Translations under genes and position numbers: made by a program
NCBI RefSeq assembly: GCF_027891095.1
Contig: NZ_JAQIIO010000011.1
Span: 1-64,000 of the forward strand
DNA length: 64,000 nucleotides
Reading direction: 5' to 3'
From: Aliiroseovarius salicola
Lineage (GTDB): Bacteria; Pseudomonadota; Alphaproteobacteria; Rhodobacterales; Rhodobacteraceae
In this document: one piece after another, positions 7,890 to 16,573 of the stretch
How positions within the stretch are numbered: the stretch's first letter is position 1
How the letters are laid out: every line of letters begins with the position of its first letter
Notes under the pieces: model-generated
The model's database searches: none
What the model was told of the DNA's origin: nothing
The model's input: the letters and a program-made list of their open reading frames with translations, nothing else

Positions 7890-8351
7890 CTAACGCTTCA
7901 AGGCAATTTCTCTTGAGCGCTGTTTGAGCTGATCAGGGTCATGATATCTGGCGTCTTCCAGTCGCCTGGCGATGCTTTCCGGCATGGGAGATGCATGAGG
8001 TGTCGGGTGTTTTTGGACATGCAGTTCCATAAACTCGCAAATGGCAACATCTGCCCCGTCATGGATCATCCGCAAATGCAGATGGAACCGTTTGTCGTCA
8101 CTGTCGAGAACAGCGGTCTCGACACGTAGCTGCGCTCCCTGTTTAACCTCTTTCAGATAGTATTTGTGATCTTCCAGAAGATAGATCGTGCAGCCTGTGC
8201 GCTCGCGATAGGCCTCGTCAAAACCGATCTCATCCTGAAGTGCATCCACAGCATAACTGAACACCAGCCCATAGAAGGCGTCTTGCATATGGCCGTTATA
8301 GTCGATCCAGTCTGCATGCACCGTGGTCTCATAGATAAAGATCTTGCTCAT
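7890..8351 (-). CDS. Hotdog-fold (4HBT-type) thioesterase
   Basis: A 153-residue acyl-CoA thioesterase-like protein. D17 in HADWIDYNGHMQDAF fits the catalytic aspartate and following N-x-H of the 4HBT family. Related proteins occur in carnitine catabolism as betainyl-CoA thioesterases, but no carnitine dehydrogenase or beta-keto acid cleavage enzyme is encoded nearby. It is the last gene of a leftward trio, 15 bases after the amidohydrolase, with an AAGGA box. The thioester it would hydrolyse is unknown, and no CoA ligase was seen in the window. Confidence 0.75.
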   Translation of the reverse strand: MSKIFIYETTVHADWIDYNGHMQDAFYGLVFSYAVDALQDEIGFDEAYRERTGCTIYLLEDHKYYLKEVKQGAQLRVETAVLDSDDKRFHLHLRMIHDGADVAICEFMELHVQKHPTPHASPMPESIARRLEDARYHDPDQLKQRSREIALKR

Positions 8352-8366
8352 TAAATGAACCTTTCC

Positions 8367-9233
8367 TTACAGGCCGTAGAATGTGGCGGCGGTCGTGTGA
8401 AACACCTGTGAATGCATTGCGTCCGGCACGATCTGGCGATGAGCGTTCACAAGGGTGGCATAATCGGAATAGAGGCTGTCGACCGGGAAGTTTGATCCGA
8501 ACATGCAGCGGTCAGGGCCGAACTGGTCCAGACAGGTGTCGATGATCGGCCGGAAGTTGTCGGTGTTCCAGTTATGTTGGAACATGCCCAGACCGGAGAG
8601 TTTGCAGGTGACATGGGGCAGGGTAGAGAGAGTGCGGAGTTTACTTTCCCAATCCTTTAGCCCGGCATCTGACCGGTCATGTGGGCTACCGGCATGACAG
8701 AGCGCTACATTGATGTCGGGAGCTTCCCCCAGCACACGCGCTGTCTTTTCCATCAACTCAGGGATCAACTGCAGGTCGAAAGACAGTCCTCGACGCCCGG
8801 CTTCCTGCAGGCCTTCGGCAAATTTCGGATCATCCAGCAGCGTGTTGGTTCCGGTTATCGTATCCTCCCCCGGCGCGCGCCCCACGATTTGGCGTACACC
8901 GCGAACTGTCGAGAGGGTTTTGAACCGGTCAAGCTGTGTGCCAAGATCCGATGCGGTAAGGTCACAGAACACCACCTGCGCCAATGGCCAATCGGGGTTT
9001 TCCTCGGCTATTTTCTGCACCCATTTCGCCTCGGCCCAGCCGTCTTCCGCACCCACCTGGATATGTACCGAACCCGAGATGCCCTGCGCAGCGGCCACCT
9101 TGCGGAACTCATCCAGTAGGTAGTTGCGCTGGATCGGAGCCGGGTCGCCAAAGAACCGCGGCGTGTCCTTGGCCATAAGCCAAGGGTAATGTACCGCAGT
9201 CAGATCCCAAAGATGGTGATGGGCGTCGATCAT
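8367..9233 (-). CDS. Amidohydrolase-2 family lactonase-like hydrolase
   Basis: A 288-residue TIM-barrel hydrolase with the N-terminal metal motif IDAHHHLWD (H5-H7), LSFDLQL, ALCHAG and the C-terminal MFGSNFPVDS block. This pattern is shared with L-fucono-/L-rhamnono-lactonases and 2-pyrone-4,6-dicarboxylate hydrolases. A lactonase step would fit next to sugar-type dehydrogenases and a CUT1 importer. It overlaps the SnoaL gene by ATGA at 9230-9233 and precedes the thioesterase gene. Confidence 0.8.
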   Translation of the reverse strand: MIDAHHHLWDLTAVHYPWLMAKDTPRFFGDPAPIQRNYLLDEFRKVAAAQGISGSVHIQVGAEDGWAEAKWVQKIAEENPDWPLAQVVFCDLTASDLGTQLDRFKTLSTVRGVRQIVGRAPGEDTITGTNTLLDDPKFAEGLQEAGRRGLSFDLQLIPELMEKTARVLGEAPDINVALCHAGSPHDRSDAGLKDWESKLRTLSTLPHVTCKLSGLGMFQHNWNTDNFRPIIDTCLDQFGPDRCMFGSNFPVDSLYSDYATLVNAHRQIVPDAMHSQVFHTTAATFYGL

Positions 9234-10243
9234 GTCAGCTCTCCATCCGCGAGGCGTTGCAATACGTCGTTGCCCTGAGATTTCCAGAAATGCAAAAGGT
9301 CGATGAAGATCCAGTTTTCGGCAAGCTTGTCCCCTTCGCGGCGATAGATGTCGATCACCCGGAATTCACCGGTTTCACCGGTCGCATTATGCCCCATGAA
9401 ATCACCGGTCAGGCGAGCCGTGAAATTGGGCCACCCAAAGAAGCCACCGTAGGTCCCTTCGGCCAAACGGGCGATATGGGTGGTTTTTGAGCGATCCGAG
9501 AAGGCGGCGCGGAACGGGCCTGAATGCTGCTTCGCATAGCGCGGGATTGTGTAGGTGGCACCGATCCCGGTTGGTCCCCACCAAAGCATGTCTTCGGCCC
9601 ATGTTAGGCGCAGTTCATCTTCCAAGCTCAGCCCGCTATCCCATTGCCCCAGATCTCCGATCATCCGATTGATCAGGTTGAGGGTTTCATCTCCGGTTTC
9701 CCTGGGCTGTGGATCATATAGCAGTCCGTCATGTGTCTGTGGTCCGGGTTGCACCAGTTGGGCGGCAGTCTGGATGGGGAAAGGATCCAGTCCCGCCTGC
9801 ATCATCAGATGCGGCAGGTCGAAATACATCGCGGTTTCTGCAATCTTTCCATCCTCGACCCTGTTGAATTCGCAATAGCGCAGCATGGCGATCTTGCCGG
9901 TAGGAGGGATGTTTAAGAAAGGTTTGTCAAACAACCCCATCAGATGGCCCATCGACACAACCCAAATACCTTCGAACCCATCCATCTGGTTCCTTCCGGC
10001 AAAGAAAATGTCCTCGCGCCGCTGCAGCGAGGTAAGGCTTTCCCGCAGCGGATGCCAGAAGCTATTTGCCACCTCGTCAGCCCCCGATATTTCTCCAAAC
10101 GGGTGGAAGCCACGCCACAGATAATCCTCCGTCACATGTTTGCTCAATGAGTCCTGTGGATTCGAATCCAGAGCCTCCAAATCAGTATGATAGGCCCTGA
10201 TAACGTGTTTCGCATCTTGAAGATCGTCCACTTTATTCCTCAT
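9230..10243 (-). CDS. Tandem SnoaL-like (NTF2-fold) protein, paralogue 1
   Basis: A 337-residue protein with two SnoaL-like halves. The first ends near a 'PHLMMQAG' segment and a PGPQTHDG linker; the second ends with the signature ENWIFIDLLHFW. The same landmarks occur in the proteins at 14910 and 17953. NTF2-fold enzymes of this type act as cyclases, isomerases, dehydratases or hydrolases. The frame is open for 181 more codons upstream, but that stretch crosses operators B1 and B2 and the divergent ATPase gene, so the ATG at 10243 is chosen. Confidence 0.75.
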   Translation of the reverse strand: MRNKVDDLQDAKHVIRAYHTDLEALDSNPQDSLSKHVTEDYLWRGFHPFGEISGADEVANSFWHPLRESLTSLQRREDIFFAGRNQMDGFEGIWVVSMGHLMGLFDKPFLNIPPTGKIAMLRYCEFNRVEDGKIAETAMYFDLPHLMMQAGLDPFPIQTAAQLVQPGPQTHDGLLYDPQPRETGDETLNLINRMIGDLGQWDSGLSLEDELRLTWAEDMLWWGPTGIGATYTIPRYAKQHSGPFRAAFSDRSKTTHIARLAEGTYGGFFGWPNFTARLTGDFMGHNATGETGEFRVIDIYRREGDKLAENWIFIDLLHFWKSQGNDVLQRLADGELT

Positions 10244-10265
10244 TTTCAGTGTCTTGCCGGATTTA

Positions 10266-10281
10266 ATGCATGCGTATGCAA
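10266..10281. promoter_or_regulatory. Candidate LacI-family operator, copy B1
   Basis: ATGCATGCGTATGCAA has inverted TGCAT/ATGCA half-sites around a CG centre. It differs from copy B2 at only two of 16 bases and lies 23 bases before the leftward SnoaL start, so it probably represses that operon. Confidence 0.6.
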
Positions 10282-10288
10282 AAACATC

Positions 10289-10316
10289 TTGCCAAAATGT
10301 CGCGATGGAGTCTAAC
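10289..10316 (+). promoter_or_regulatory. Candidate promoter of the ABC transporter operon
   Basis: TTGCCA (10289-10294, five of six), a 16-base spacer and TCTAAC (10311-10316, four of six) are followed four bases later by operator B2. The arrangement mirrors the promoter at 214-254. Confidence 0.45.
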
Positions 10317-10320
10317 CTTT

Positions 10321-10336
10321 TTGCATTCGTATGCAA
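10321..10336. promoter_or_regulatory. Candidate LacI-family operator, copy B2
   Basis: TTGCATTCGTATGCAA has perfect TTGCAT/ATGCAA half-sites. It begins 55 bases after copy B1, close to five helical turns, which would allow one repressor tetramer to bridge both. It would cover the predicted transcription start of the transporter operon. Confidence 0.65.
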
Positions 10337-10366
10337 AACCAGATTCCAAATGGGAGGGGAATCCGA

Positions 10367-11422
10367 ATGGCAGAGATCCAGCTGCGCAACCTGTCGAAGC
10401 GCTGGGGCGCTTTTGTGGGTGTCGAAAATTTCGACCTGACCATTGCCGACAAGGAGTTCTTGGTGCTGCTTGGGCCTTCGGGTTGCGGCAAGACAACCAC
10501 GATGCGGATGATCGCGGGGCTTGAAGACGCCACCGAAGGCGACATCCTGGTGGATGGTAACCGGGTAAATGAGCTCGAGCCCAAGGACCGTGACGTGGCC
10601 ATGGTGTTCCAGAGCTACGCGCTCTATCCCAACATGAACGTTTATGAAAACATTCGCTTTCCATTGAAGGTACGCGGCATCGATCCTGCCACTCATGATG
10701 AGAAGGTGCGCCGCGCCTCGGCAATGGTTGAATTGGACGATTTCCTGCATCGAAAGCCTGCTGAATTGTCGGGCGGTCAGCGCCAACGTGTGGCGCTTGC
10801 CCGGGCGATCGTGCGTGAACCGAATGTGTTTCTGATGGATGAACCGCTGTCAAACCTCGACGCTAAGCTGCGTGTATCCACCCGTGCCCAGATCAAGAAC
10901 CTGAGCCACGAGCTGGCGGTCACCACGATCTACGTGACTCATGACCAAATCGAGGCGATGACCCTTGCTGACCGCGTCGTGATCATGAAACAGGGCGTGG
11001 TTCAGCAGGTTGGCACCCCGGTGGATATCTATGACAAGCCAGCCAATGCCTTTGTTGCCAGCTTCATCGGCTCACCCGCCATGAACCTGATCGACGGGGA
11101 AATTAAGGACGGAGTTTTCACAGCGCAAAACACGACCGTCTCCGGCTTGAACGCACCAGATGGCCCAGTGACGCTCGGCTTTCGTGCCGAGGATGCCAAT
11201 GTGACCGAAAACGGCCAGAGCGGCGAGATCAATGCACCAATCTACACGCTCGAACTTCTGGGCGACAGCACAATGGTGTCGGTGCGGATCGGCGGGCAGC
11301 TGGTCTCAGTCAAGGCCGACAAAACCTTCCGGTCCGAAATCGACGATAAGGTTTCGCTGCACATCCACACCGAACATTGCCATCTGTTTGATGCAAAGAC
11401 GGGAGCACGTCTCGGAGAATAA
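10367..11422 (+). CDS. CUT1-type carbohydrate ABC transporter ATPase (MalK/UgpC-like)
   Basis: A 351-residue ATPase with Walker A GPSGCGKTT (36-44), Q-loop, signature LSGGQRQR, Walker B VFLMDEP, and the switch histidine in VTHDQIEA. About 110 C-terminal residues form a TOBE/MalK regulatory domain. It energises the importer formed with the two permeases and the binding protein downstream. The ATG at 10367 has a strong GGGAGGGG box. First gene of a run of co-directional genes reaching 25401. Confidence 0.93.
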   Translation: MAEIQLRNLSKRWGAFVGVENFDLTIADKEFLVLLGPSGCGKTTTMRMIAGLEDATEGDILVDGNRVNELEPKDRDVAMVFQSYALYPNMNVYENIRFPLKVRGIDPATHDEKVRRASAMVELDDFLHRKPAELSGGQRQRVALARAIVREPNVFLMDEPLSNLDAKLRVSTRAQIKNLSHELAVTTIYVTHDQIEAMTLADRVVIMKQGVVQQVGTPVDIYDKPANAFVASFIGSPAMNLIDGEIKDGVFTAQNTTVSGLNAPDGPVTLGFRAEDANVTENGQSGEINAPIYTLELLGDSTMVSVRIGGQLVSVKADKTFRSEIDDKVSLHIHTEHCHLFDAKTGARLGE

Positions 11423-11465
11423 GGGTGAAGATCCCTTTCCCCGCCCATTCGGCGGACATGAACAT

Positions 11466-11490
11466 GGGTGCAGGCTTCGAAGCTGCACCC
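11466..11490 (+). other. Intercistronic hairpin between ATPase and binding-protein genes
   Basis: GGGTGCAG (11466-11473) pairs with CTGCACCC (11483-11490); the enclosed CTTCGAAG is itself self-complementary. There is no following T-run, so this is more likely an mRNA-stabilising or processing element than a terminator. Such hairpins near binding-protein genes are known to allow differential expression within transporter operons. Confidence 0.5.
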
Positions 11491-11523
11491 TCCAGATCAA
11501 CCACATCTATGGGAGGAAATTAG

Positions 11524-12756
11524 ATGTTTTTCAGAAAAGTGGCCATTGCCAGTGCCCTTGCCATTACCGCCGCTGCGGGCAGTGCTTTTGCCGATTGCGA
11601 GATCAACGCACGCGTCAGCATTGTCGGCAACGAGTTTGCTGCGATTCAAGCCGTTGGCGCAGCCGCGCAGGAATGCACCGGCGCTTCGGTTGAATCCAAC
11701 CTGACCTCTGAGCACCAGACCATCAACGTTGCTGGCCTGTCGGGCAACCCGTCGGAATACACCACCGCAATCATTGCCAACAGCTCGATCGTGGCCCTGA
11801 TGAACGAAGACGTCATCCGCCCGCTGAATGATCTGGTCGAGAAGCACGGCGATGGGTTGCAGGCCAGCCAACTGATCAAGATCGGCGACAACATCATGGC
11901 CGTAGCTTTCATGGCCAACGCACAGCATCTGATGTTCCGCAAAGACATCCTCGAGCAAGCCGGTGTCGAAGTTCCTACCACCTATGAAGAAATGTTGGAG
12001 GTAGCCAACGCCATCCGCGAGCAGGGTATTATGCAAAACCCGGTCGGTGGTGCGTACAAGGCTGGCTGGAACCTGGCCCAGGAATTCAACAATATGTTCC
12101 TCGGCTATGGCGGCTCCCACTTCAATGCGGGCTCGGCTGAACCCAACATCAATACCGAGGCCGGGGTCAATGCGCTCAACATGATGAAAGCGCTGTCGGA
12201 ATATATGAACCCCGACTTCCTGACACATGATTCCAATGCCACCAACGCGGAATACCGCGCGGGCAACGTTGCGATCATGAATATGTGGGGCTCGCGCGCG
12301 TCGCAACAGACCACCACCGAAGGCGTTCTGGAAGAGGTTGTGGCTGGTCACGCCATCGCGGCCCCATTGACCGTCGGCGGCGGTTCGACCCCGGCGTCCA
12401 CCCTCTGGTGGGACGGCTGGACCGTGGGCAAGAACATCTCTGACGCAGAAGCCGAGGCGACCTTCATTGCAATGAAACACGGCATTCGCCCCGAGATGCT
12501 GAATGAAGAAACCAGCCCGTTGGCCGTCTGGCTGATCGAAGGCTACGAGCCGACCGATGATGCTCAGGGCGTGTTTGCTTCCGCTCAGATGGGGACGACA
12601 CCCTATCCGATGCTGCCCTACATGGGCCTGATGCATAGTGCGCTCGGCAACGAATTGGCCGACTTCATGCAAGGTAAGGAAAGCGCTGAGCAAGCGCTGG
12701 CCGATGCTGAAGCCGCCTACCGAGCAGCTGCCGTCGAAAAAGGCTTCCTTGAATAA
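11524..12756 (+). CDS. Periplasmic substrate-binding protein (family 1, sugar type)
   Basis: A 410-residue precursor. The signal peptide (MFFRKVAIASALAITAAAGSAFA) has a typical A-x-A cleavage site before DCEIN. The body follows the extracellular solute-binding family 1 fold, with paired WWDGWTVG and VGGGSTPAST segments near the cleft. The preceding GGGAGGAAAT box is the best in the operon, in line with the high expression needed for a binding protein. Ligand specificity cannot be read from sequence; a sugar, polyol or glycoside-like molecule is most likely. Confidence 0.9.
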   Translation: MFFRKVAIASALAITAAAGSAFADCEINARVSIVGNEFAAIQAVGAAAQECTGASVESNLTSEHQTINVAGLSGNPSEYTTAIIANSSIVALMNEDVIRPLNDLVEKHGDGLQASQLIKIGDNIMAVAFMANAQHLMFRKDILEQAGVEVPTTYEEMLEVANAIREQGIMQNPVGGAYKAGWNLAQEFNNMFLGYGGSHFNAGSAEPNINTEAGVNALNMMKALSEYMNPDFLTHDSNATNAEYRAGNVAIMNMWGSRASQQTTTEGVLEEVVAGHAIAAPLTVGGGSTPASTLWWDGWTVGKNISDAEAEATFIAMKHGIRPEMLNEETSPLAVWLIEGYEPTDDAQGVFASAQMGTTPYPMLPYMGLMHSALGNELADFMQGKESAEQALADAEAAYRAAAVEKGFLE

Positions 12757-12821
12757 GAAGCCACTCATGCGGGCGGCTTTCTTGGCCGTCCGCATCCGCT
12801 ACTTCACGCCGGGAGATCGCT

Positions 12822-13850
12822 ATGCGCCATAAGACATTCCTCTGGTTCTTCCTGCCCACAGGGCTCGCCATGCTGTTGTTCATTGCGCTGCCTATCGTCT
12901 CGGTGGTGACACAATCGATCTTTGCGCCTCACCAGGCCGTGCTGATCGAAGTCGAGAACTGCACCCCCCTGGTTGGCTGTACTACCGAGACAACCATCGA
13001 CCAAGAAGCCACGGCGCAATTGCGTGCTGAAAAGCCCTTGGGCCGTTTTGTCGGGCTGGGTATCTACTTCGACCGCGGACACCTGGCGGTGACTGAAATG
13101 AAGGAGCTTTGGACGACAACCGACTCCATTGGCGCTTTCTTATCGGAAATGGGTAACCTGCCATTTTACCGAGCGATGGCCTTCACTCTGACCTTCGTTG
13201 CAGTTGTGACGCCGCTGACCATCGTTTTGGGATTGATCATCGCGCTGGCGATCAACTCGCTGCATCGGCATCTCAAGGGGCTTATGATCTTCTTCTCCCT
13301 TCTGCCGATGATCGTGACCCCGCTGATCGGTTCGCTGATCTTGTTCTGGATGGTTGACAGCCGGGGTGTGATCGGATCAGCGCTTGTGGCTCTGGCGGGA
13401 GACCCGGACTTCAGCCTGAAGGCTTCGACGGGACTGATGTGGGTGGCGTTGATGGTCTATGGTGTCTGGCACGCCGCACCTTTTGCCTTCGTGGTTTTCT
13501 ATGCCGGTCTTCAAACCCTGCCTGGAGATCAGCTCGAGGCTGCCCAGATCGATGGGGCAACACGCTGGCAGCAGGTCAAATATGTGGTTGTTCCGCATCT
13601 GATGCCGCTGGTCACGTTTGTTGCGCTCATACAGTTGATGGACAATTTCAAGGTGTTTGAACCGATTGTCGGCTTCAATGCTGCGGCACATGCTCAGTCG
13701 CTCAGTTCGTTCATTTACAATGACCTTGGCGGCGAAACGCGCCAGCTTTCTTCCGCTTCCGCAACCTCAGTGATCACGATAATTGGGGTCGCCATTCTTC
13801 TGTCGCCCGTGCTTGTTCGCACCTGGCGTGACTTTAAAGGAGCACGATAA
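12822..13850 (+). CDS. ABC transporter permease 1 (MalF-like)
   Basis: A 342-residue inner-membrane protein of the binding-protein-dependent permease family. After the first helix (about 10-30) a periplasmic segment of roughly 80 residues (30-110) precedes the remaining five helices. The cytoplasmic EAA loop reads EAAQIDGATRWQ..K..V.P, the contact site for the ATPase. A GGGAG box precedes the start, and the next gene begins one base after the stop. Confidence 0.92.
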   Translation: MRHKTFLWFFLPTGLAMLLFIALPIVSVVTQSIFAPHQAVLIEVENCTPLVGCTTETTIDQEATAQLRAEKPLGRFVGLGIYFDRGHLAVTEMKELWTTTDSIGAFLSEMGNLPFYRAMAFTLTFVAVVTPLTIVLGLIIALAINSLHRHLKGLMIFFSLLPMIVTPLIGSLILFWMVDSRGVIGSALVALAGDPDFSLKASTGLMWVALMVYGVWHAAPFAFVVFYAGLQTLPGDQLEAAQIDGATRWQQVKYVVVPHLMPLVTFVALIQLMDNFKVFEPIVGFNAAAHAQSLSSFIYNDLGGETRQLSSASATSVITIIGVAILLSPVLVRTWRDFKGAR

Positions 13851-13851
13851 C

Positions 13852-14733
13852 ATGGCCAGCCGCGCACAAAGAATGCCCAAAAGCCTGAGGATCGCCTCCT
13901 CCCTGTTCGTACTTTTCTGGTTCATCCTGGCTGCGTTTCCCTTTGCCTGGACGGTCTGGGGTTCGTTCAAGGTCGAGCTCGACTTCTTCTCGATCGCCGA
14001 TTGGACCAATGCGATCACCGGCGAACGGACACAGGCGGTTTATGGCTCTTCATTTACCGATACCGGTTACGCAGGCGCATGGATACAGGAAGAGTTCTGG
14101 CGCAACGTGCTGAACACAGGCATTGTCTGTTTCTTTGTTGTCACCATTTCGCTGACCATCGGGACGCTGGGGGGCTATGCCCTGTCGCGCTCCACCTACA
14201 ACTACACATTCTGGCTGCTGATCACGGCGCTGATCTTCCGCGCCATGCCTCCGATCACTCTGGTTGCCGGTTACCTGCTACCGTTCTTTGAATGGAACGT
14301 CTGGGGCATCTTGCCGACTACGATCATTGTGCTTGTGGCGATCAACCAACCTTTTACCCTGTGGATGCTGCACTCGTTCTTCAAGAACATCCCCAGCGAG
14401 CTGGATGAAAGCGCCAAAGTAGATGGATGCAACCAGTTCCAAGCTTTTCGTCGGGTGATCATTCCTGTGATGTGGCCGGGTGTTATCACCACGGGCCTGT
14501 TCAGTTTCCTGCTGGCCTATAACGACTTTGCCGTAGGAGCGATGCTGCTTTCCGAAAGCAACCGGACCATGGTTCCGGCTATTGCAGCCTTTCTCGGCAC
14601 GACCCAGACCGAAGGCAACGTGATGTTTGCTGTTGCAGCCGTGGTCTCGGCCACTGTGCCGCTGTTCATCCTGGTGATGTTCTTCCAGCGCCAGATCGTT
14701 GGCGGTCTGACCGCTGGTGCGGTGAAAGGCTAA
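13852..14733 (+). CDS. ABC transporter permease 2 (MalG-like)
   Basis: A 293-residue permease with six likely helices, the first at about 20-40. The EAA loop reads LDESAKVDGCNQFQAFRRV. An AAAGGAG box ahead of the ATG at 13852 and the one-base gap from permease 1 fix this start; upstream in-frame codons lie within the previous gene. It completes the importer with the ATPase and binding protein. Confidence 0.92.
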   Translation: MASRAQRMPKSLRIASSLFVLFWFILAAFPFAWTVWGSFKVELDFFSIADWTNAITGERTQAVYGSSFTDTGYAGAWIQEEFWRNVLNTGIVCFFVVTISLTIGTLGGYALSRSTYNYTFWLLITALIFRAMPPITLVAGYLLPFFEWNVWGILPTTIIVLVAINQPFTLWMLHSFFKNIPSELDESAKVDGCNQFQAFRRVIIPVMWPGVITTGLFSFLLAYNDFAVGAMLLSESNRTMVPAIAAFLGTTQTEGNVMFAVAAVVSATVPLFILVMFFQRQIVGGLTAGAVKG

Positions 14734-14772
14734 GCCATGAAGTCGCGGGCCACAACAGTGATGCGCATCAGG

Positions 14773-14793
14773 GGACAGGCGGGCCGCCTGTCC
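14773..14793 (+). other. Intercistronic hairpin after the transporter genes
   Basis: GGACAGGC (14773-14780) pairs with GCCTGTCC (14786-14793), extendable inward. No T-run follows. It lies in the 176-base gap between permease 2 and the next SnoaL gene and may uncouple transporter and enzyme expression. Confidence 0.45.
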
Positions 14794-14909
14794 TTGGCGG
14801 CGGTTCGCGCGCGCCGGGCCGGTCGCATTCCATTCTCAGTCACCCGCGCCGGTCCTTGGGGGGCACTTCTCCGCAAACGCCCCCAACAGACCCCATAGAG
14901 ACAGAGCCA

Positions 14910-15905
14910 ATGGAAAACTTCGACCGTACCCCCTTTCTGACCTTTTCCGCCGCACAACGCCATCCGGGCAACTTCAGGCCGGTCTTTGACGCCTTCTTCG
15001 CCCCCGATGCGCAAGTCAACGTAGTGCATCCCTTTAATGAGGTCGCGGGCGGCCTCGGGCTGCACGATCATGTCATTGCCCCGCTCGCCGCTGCCTTCGA
15101 TGGGCTGTTTCGGCGCGACGACATCGTACTGGCCGGCGCATTTGACGGCCAGGACTGGATCAGCGCCACCGGCTATTACGTTGGTCGGTTCTCGCGCGAC
15201 TGGCTCGGCATCTGCGCCACCGGCGAACTCGCCTATCTGCGCTTCGGCGAGTTCCATCGCATGCAAGCCGGCAAAGCGGTGGAAAGCTACATCTTCCTCG
15301 ACATCCCAGAGCTGATGCTGGCCGCCGGCCAATGGCCGATCACCGACAGCCCGGGCAAGACCCGCGGCTTCACCGGCATGATCCAGGGCCCAGCCAGCCA
15401 TGATGGCATCCTGACTACACCGCAGGACCCTGTCGAGAGCGCCAAGAGCTATCGTATGGTCACCGAAATGCTGGCCGGGCTTGCCACCGAGAACGAGGCC
15501 TGGCGCCCCTACTGGCATGACAACATGGTTTGGTACGGCCCCGGTGCCTTCGGCTCTTTCGTCGGGCTCGAGAGTTTTGCCAGCTTCCAGGTGCCTTTCG
15601 AATCCACCTTCGAAGGCTGGTCCGGTGGCAGTGCGGGCAACGGTATGACTGCACATTTCACCCGTTACGGTGAAGGCAACTACGTCTGCTCGGGCGGTTG
15701 GCCTTCGCTGACTGGTGTCCAGGTAAAACCCTTCCTCGACCAGCCCGCCAGCGGCAAACGCGTCTTCATGAGGGTTTGCGACTGGTGGCGCCGTGAGGGC
15801 GACCTGTTGGTCGAAAACTGGGTTTTTGTCGACATCCCGCATGTTCTGGCACAGCTCGGCGTCGATCTTTTCGCGAACCAGAACAGCACACCAGAGGTTG
15901 CCTGA
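14910..15905 (+). CDS. Tandem SnoaL-like (NTF2-fold) protein, paralogue 2
   Basis: A 331-residue protein with two SnoaL-like halves. Landmarks shared with paralogues 1 and 3 are IPELMLAAGQWP, GPASHDGI, WYGPGAFG and the closing ENWVFVDIPHVLAQLGVD. The fold is associated with small polar-molecule cyclases, isomerases and dehydratases. The exact reaction is unknown. The ATG at 14910 is preferred over an upstream in-frame codon at 14856, which would add a proline-rich, non-conserved leader. Confidence 0.75.
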   Translation: MENFDRTPFLTFSAAQRHPGNFRPVFDAFFAPDAQVNVVHPFNEVAGGLGLHDHVIAPLAAAFDGLFRRDDIVLAGAFDGQDWISATGYYVGRFSRDWLGICATGELAYLRFGEFHRMQAGKAVESYIFLDIPELMLAAGQWPITDSPGKTRGFTGMIQGPASHDGILTTPQDPVESAKSYRMVTEMLAGLATENEAWRPYWHDNMVWYGPGAFGSFVGLESFASFQVPFESTFEGWSGGSAGNGMTAHFTRYGEGNYVCSGGWPSLTGVQVKPFLDQPASGKRVFMRVCDWWRREGDLLVENWVFVDIPHVLAQLGVDLFANQNSTPEVA

Positions 15906-15974
15906 TGAGCCGCGCCGCCCGCCATAGCGCCCTGTCGCGCCACCCGGCGCTGAACCGGATGCCCCGGGATTTTC

Positions 15975-16000
15975 TGAGAGGGGGTCCTGCGCCCCTCTCA
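15975..16000 (+). other. Intercistronic hairpin
   Basis: TGAGAGGGG (15975-15983) pairs with CCCCTCTCA (15992-16000) with an eight-base loop. No T-run follows. It lies in the 127-base gap between two SnoaL genes. Confidence 0.45.
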
Positions 16001-16032
16001 CCAACACCCAACATCCCGACAGGAGACACGCC

Positions 16033-16569
16033 ATGAAAGGCTCCCGCCCCGAACAAGCGGTTCTGACCCGCGATACCGACATGAGCAAAACTGACGACAC
16101 CCGCCGTGTGATCGAAACCATGGTAGATGGCCTCAATGACCATCGCATTGACGATATCGGCGACTTCTTCACCGAAGGGTTTCGCTGGATGGGCAATCAG
16201 GGCTGCGGCACCAAGTTTGGGCTGAAGAAATTTCAGGACAATTGGCAGCGCCCTTTTCAGGCGGCGTTTTCCGACAAGACCTGCATTGATGAAGCCCGGC
16301 TTTATATGGGCGAATGGGCTGCCGCCTTTGGTCGGCAGGAAGCCACTCATTCCGGTGAGTTTCTCGGCATCGCCCCCACCGGTAAGCGGGTTGAAATCCG
16401 CTACATGGATTTCTGGAAAGTGGTCGACGGCAAGATCGTCGACAATTGGGTGAATGTGGATTTCGCCCATGTGGCCGCGCAATTGGGCGTGGATCTGTTT
16501 AACGGAGAAGGCTGGGAAGCTTTCGACCGGGGCGAACGTGAAGCCCCTCGACCTGAGACCAAAGGATAA
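16033..16569 (+). CDS. Single-domain SnoaL-like protein, paralogue 3
   Basis: A 178-residue protein equivalent to the second half of the tandem paralogues. It has a polar N-terminus (1-17), then one NTF2-like domain ending in [18 protein letters not shown]. An AGGAG box lies seven bases before the ATG; an internal ATG at 16081 is a possible alternative. Its closeness to the C-terminal halves of its neighbours suggests duplication within the island. Confidence 0.8.
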   Translation: MKGSRPEQAVLTRDTDMSKTDDTRRVIETMVDGLNDHRIDDIGDFFTEGFRWMGNQGCGTKFGLKKFQDNWQRPFQAAFSDKTCIDEARLYMGEWAAAFGRQEATHSGEFLGIAPTGKRVEIRYMDFWKVVDGKIVDNWVNVDFAHVAAQLGVDLFNGEGWEAFDRGEREAPRPETKG

Positions 16570-16573
16570 GATT

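Noticed and set aside
7890-8351. Carnitine degradation locus based on the thioesterase
   Set aside because: No carnitine dehydrogenase, beta-keto acid cleavage enzyme or betaine genes are in the neighbourhood.
10244-10786. N-terminal extension of the leftward SnoaL gene by 181 codons
   Set aside because: It would read through both operators, the transporter promoter and the divergent ATPase gene; no homology-like motif is visible in it.
11497-12795. Long open frame (432 codons) on the minus strand
   Set aside because: It is antisense to a clear binding-protein gene with signal peptide and ribosome-binding site; its translation is rich in H/R/Q/G without domain motifs.
14730-16196. 488-codon minus-strand open frame
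   Set aside because: It runs opposite a SnoaL gene with conserved motifs; the frame arises from GC-rich codon bias.
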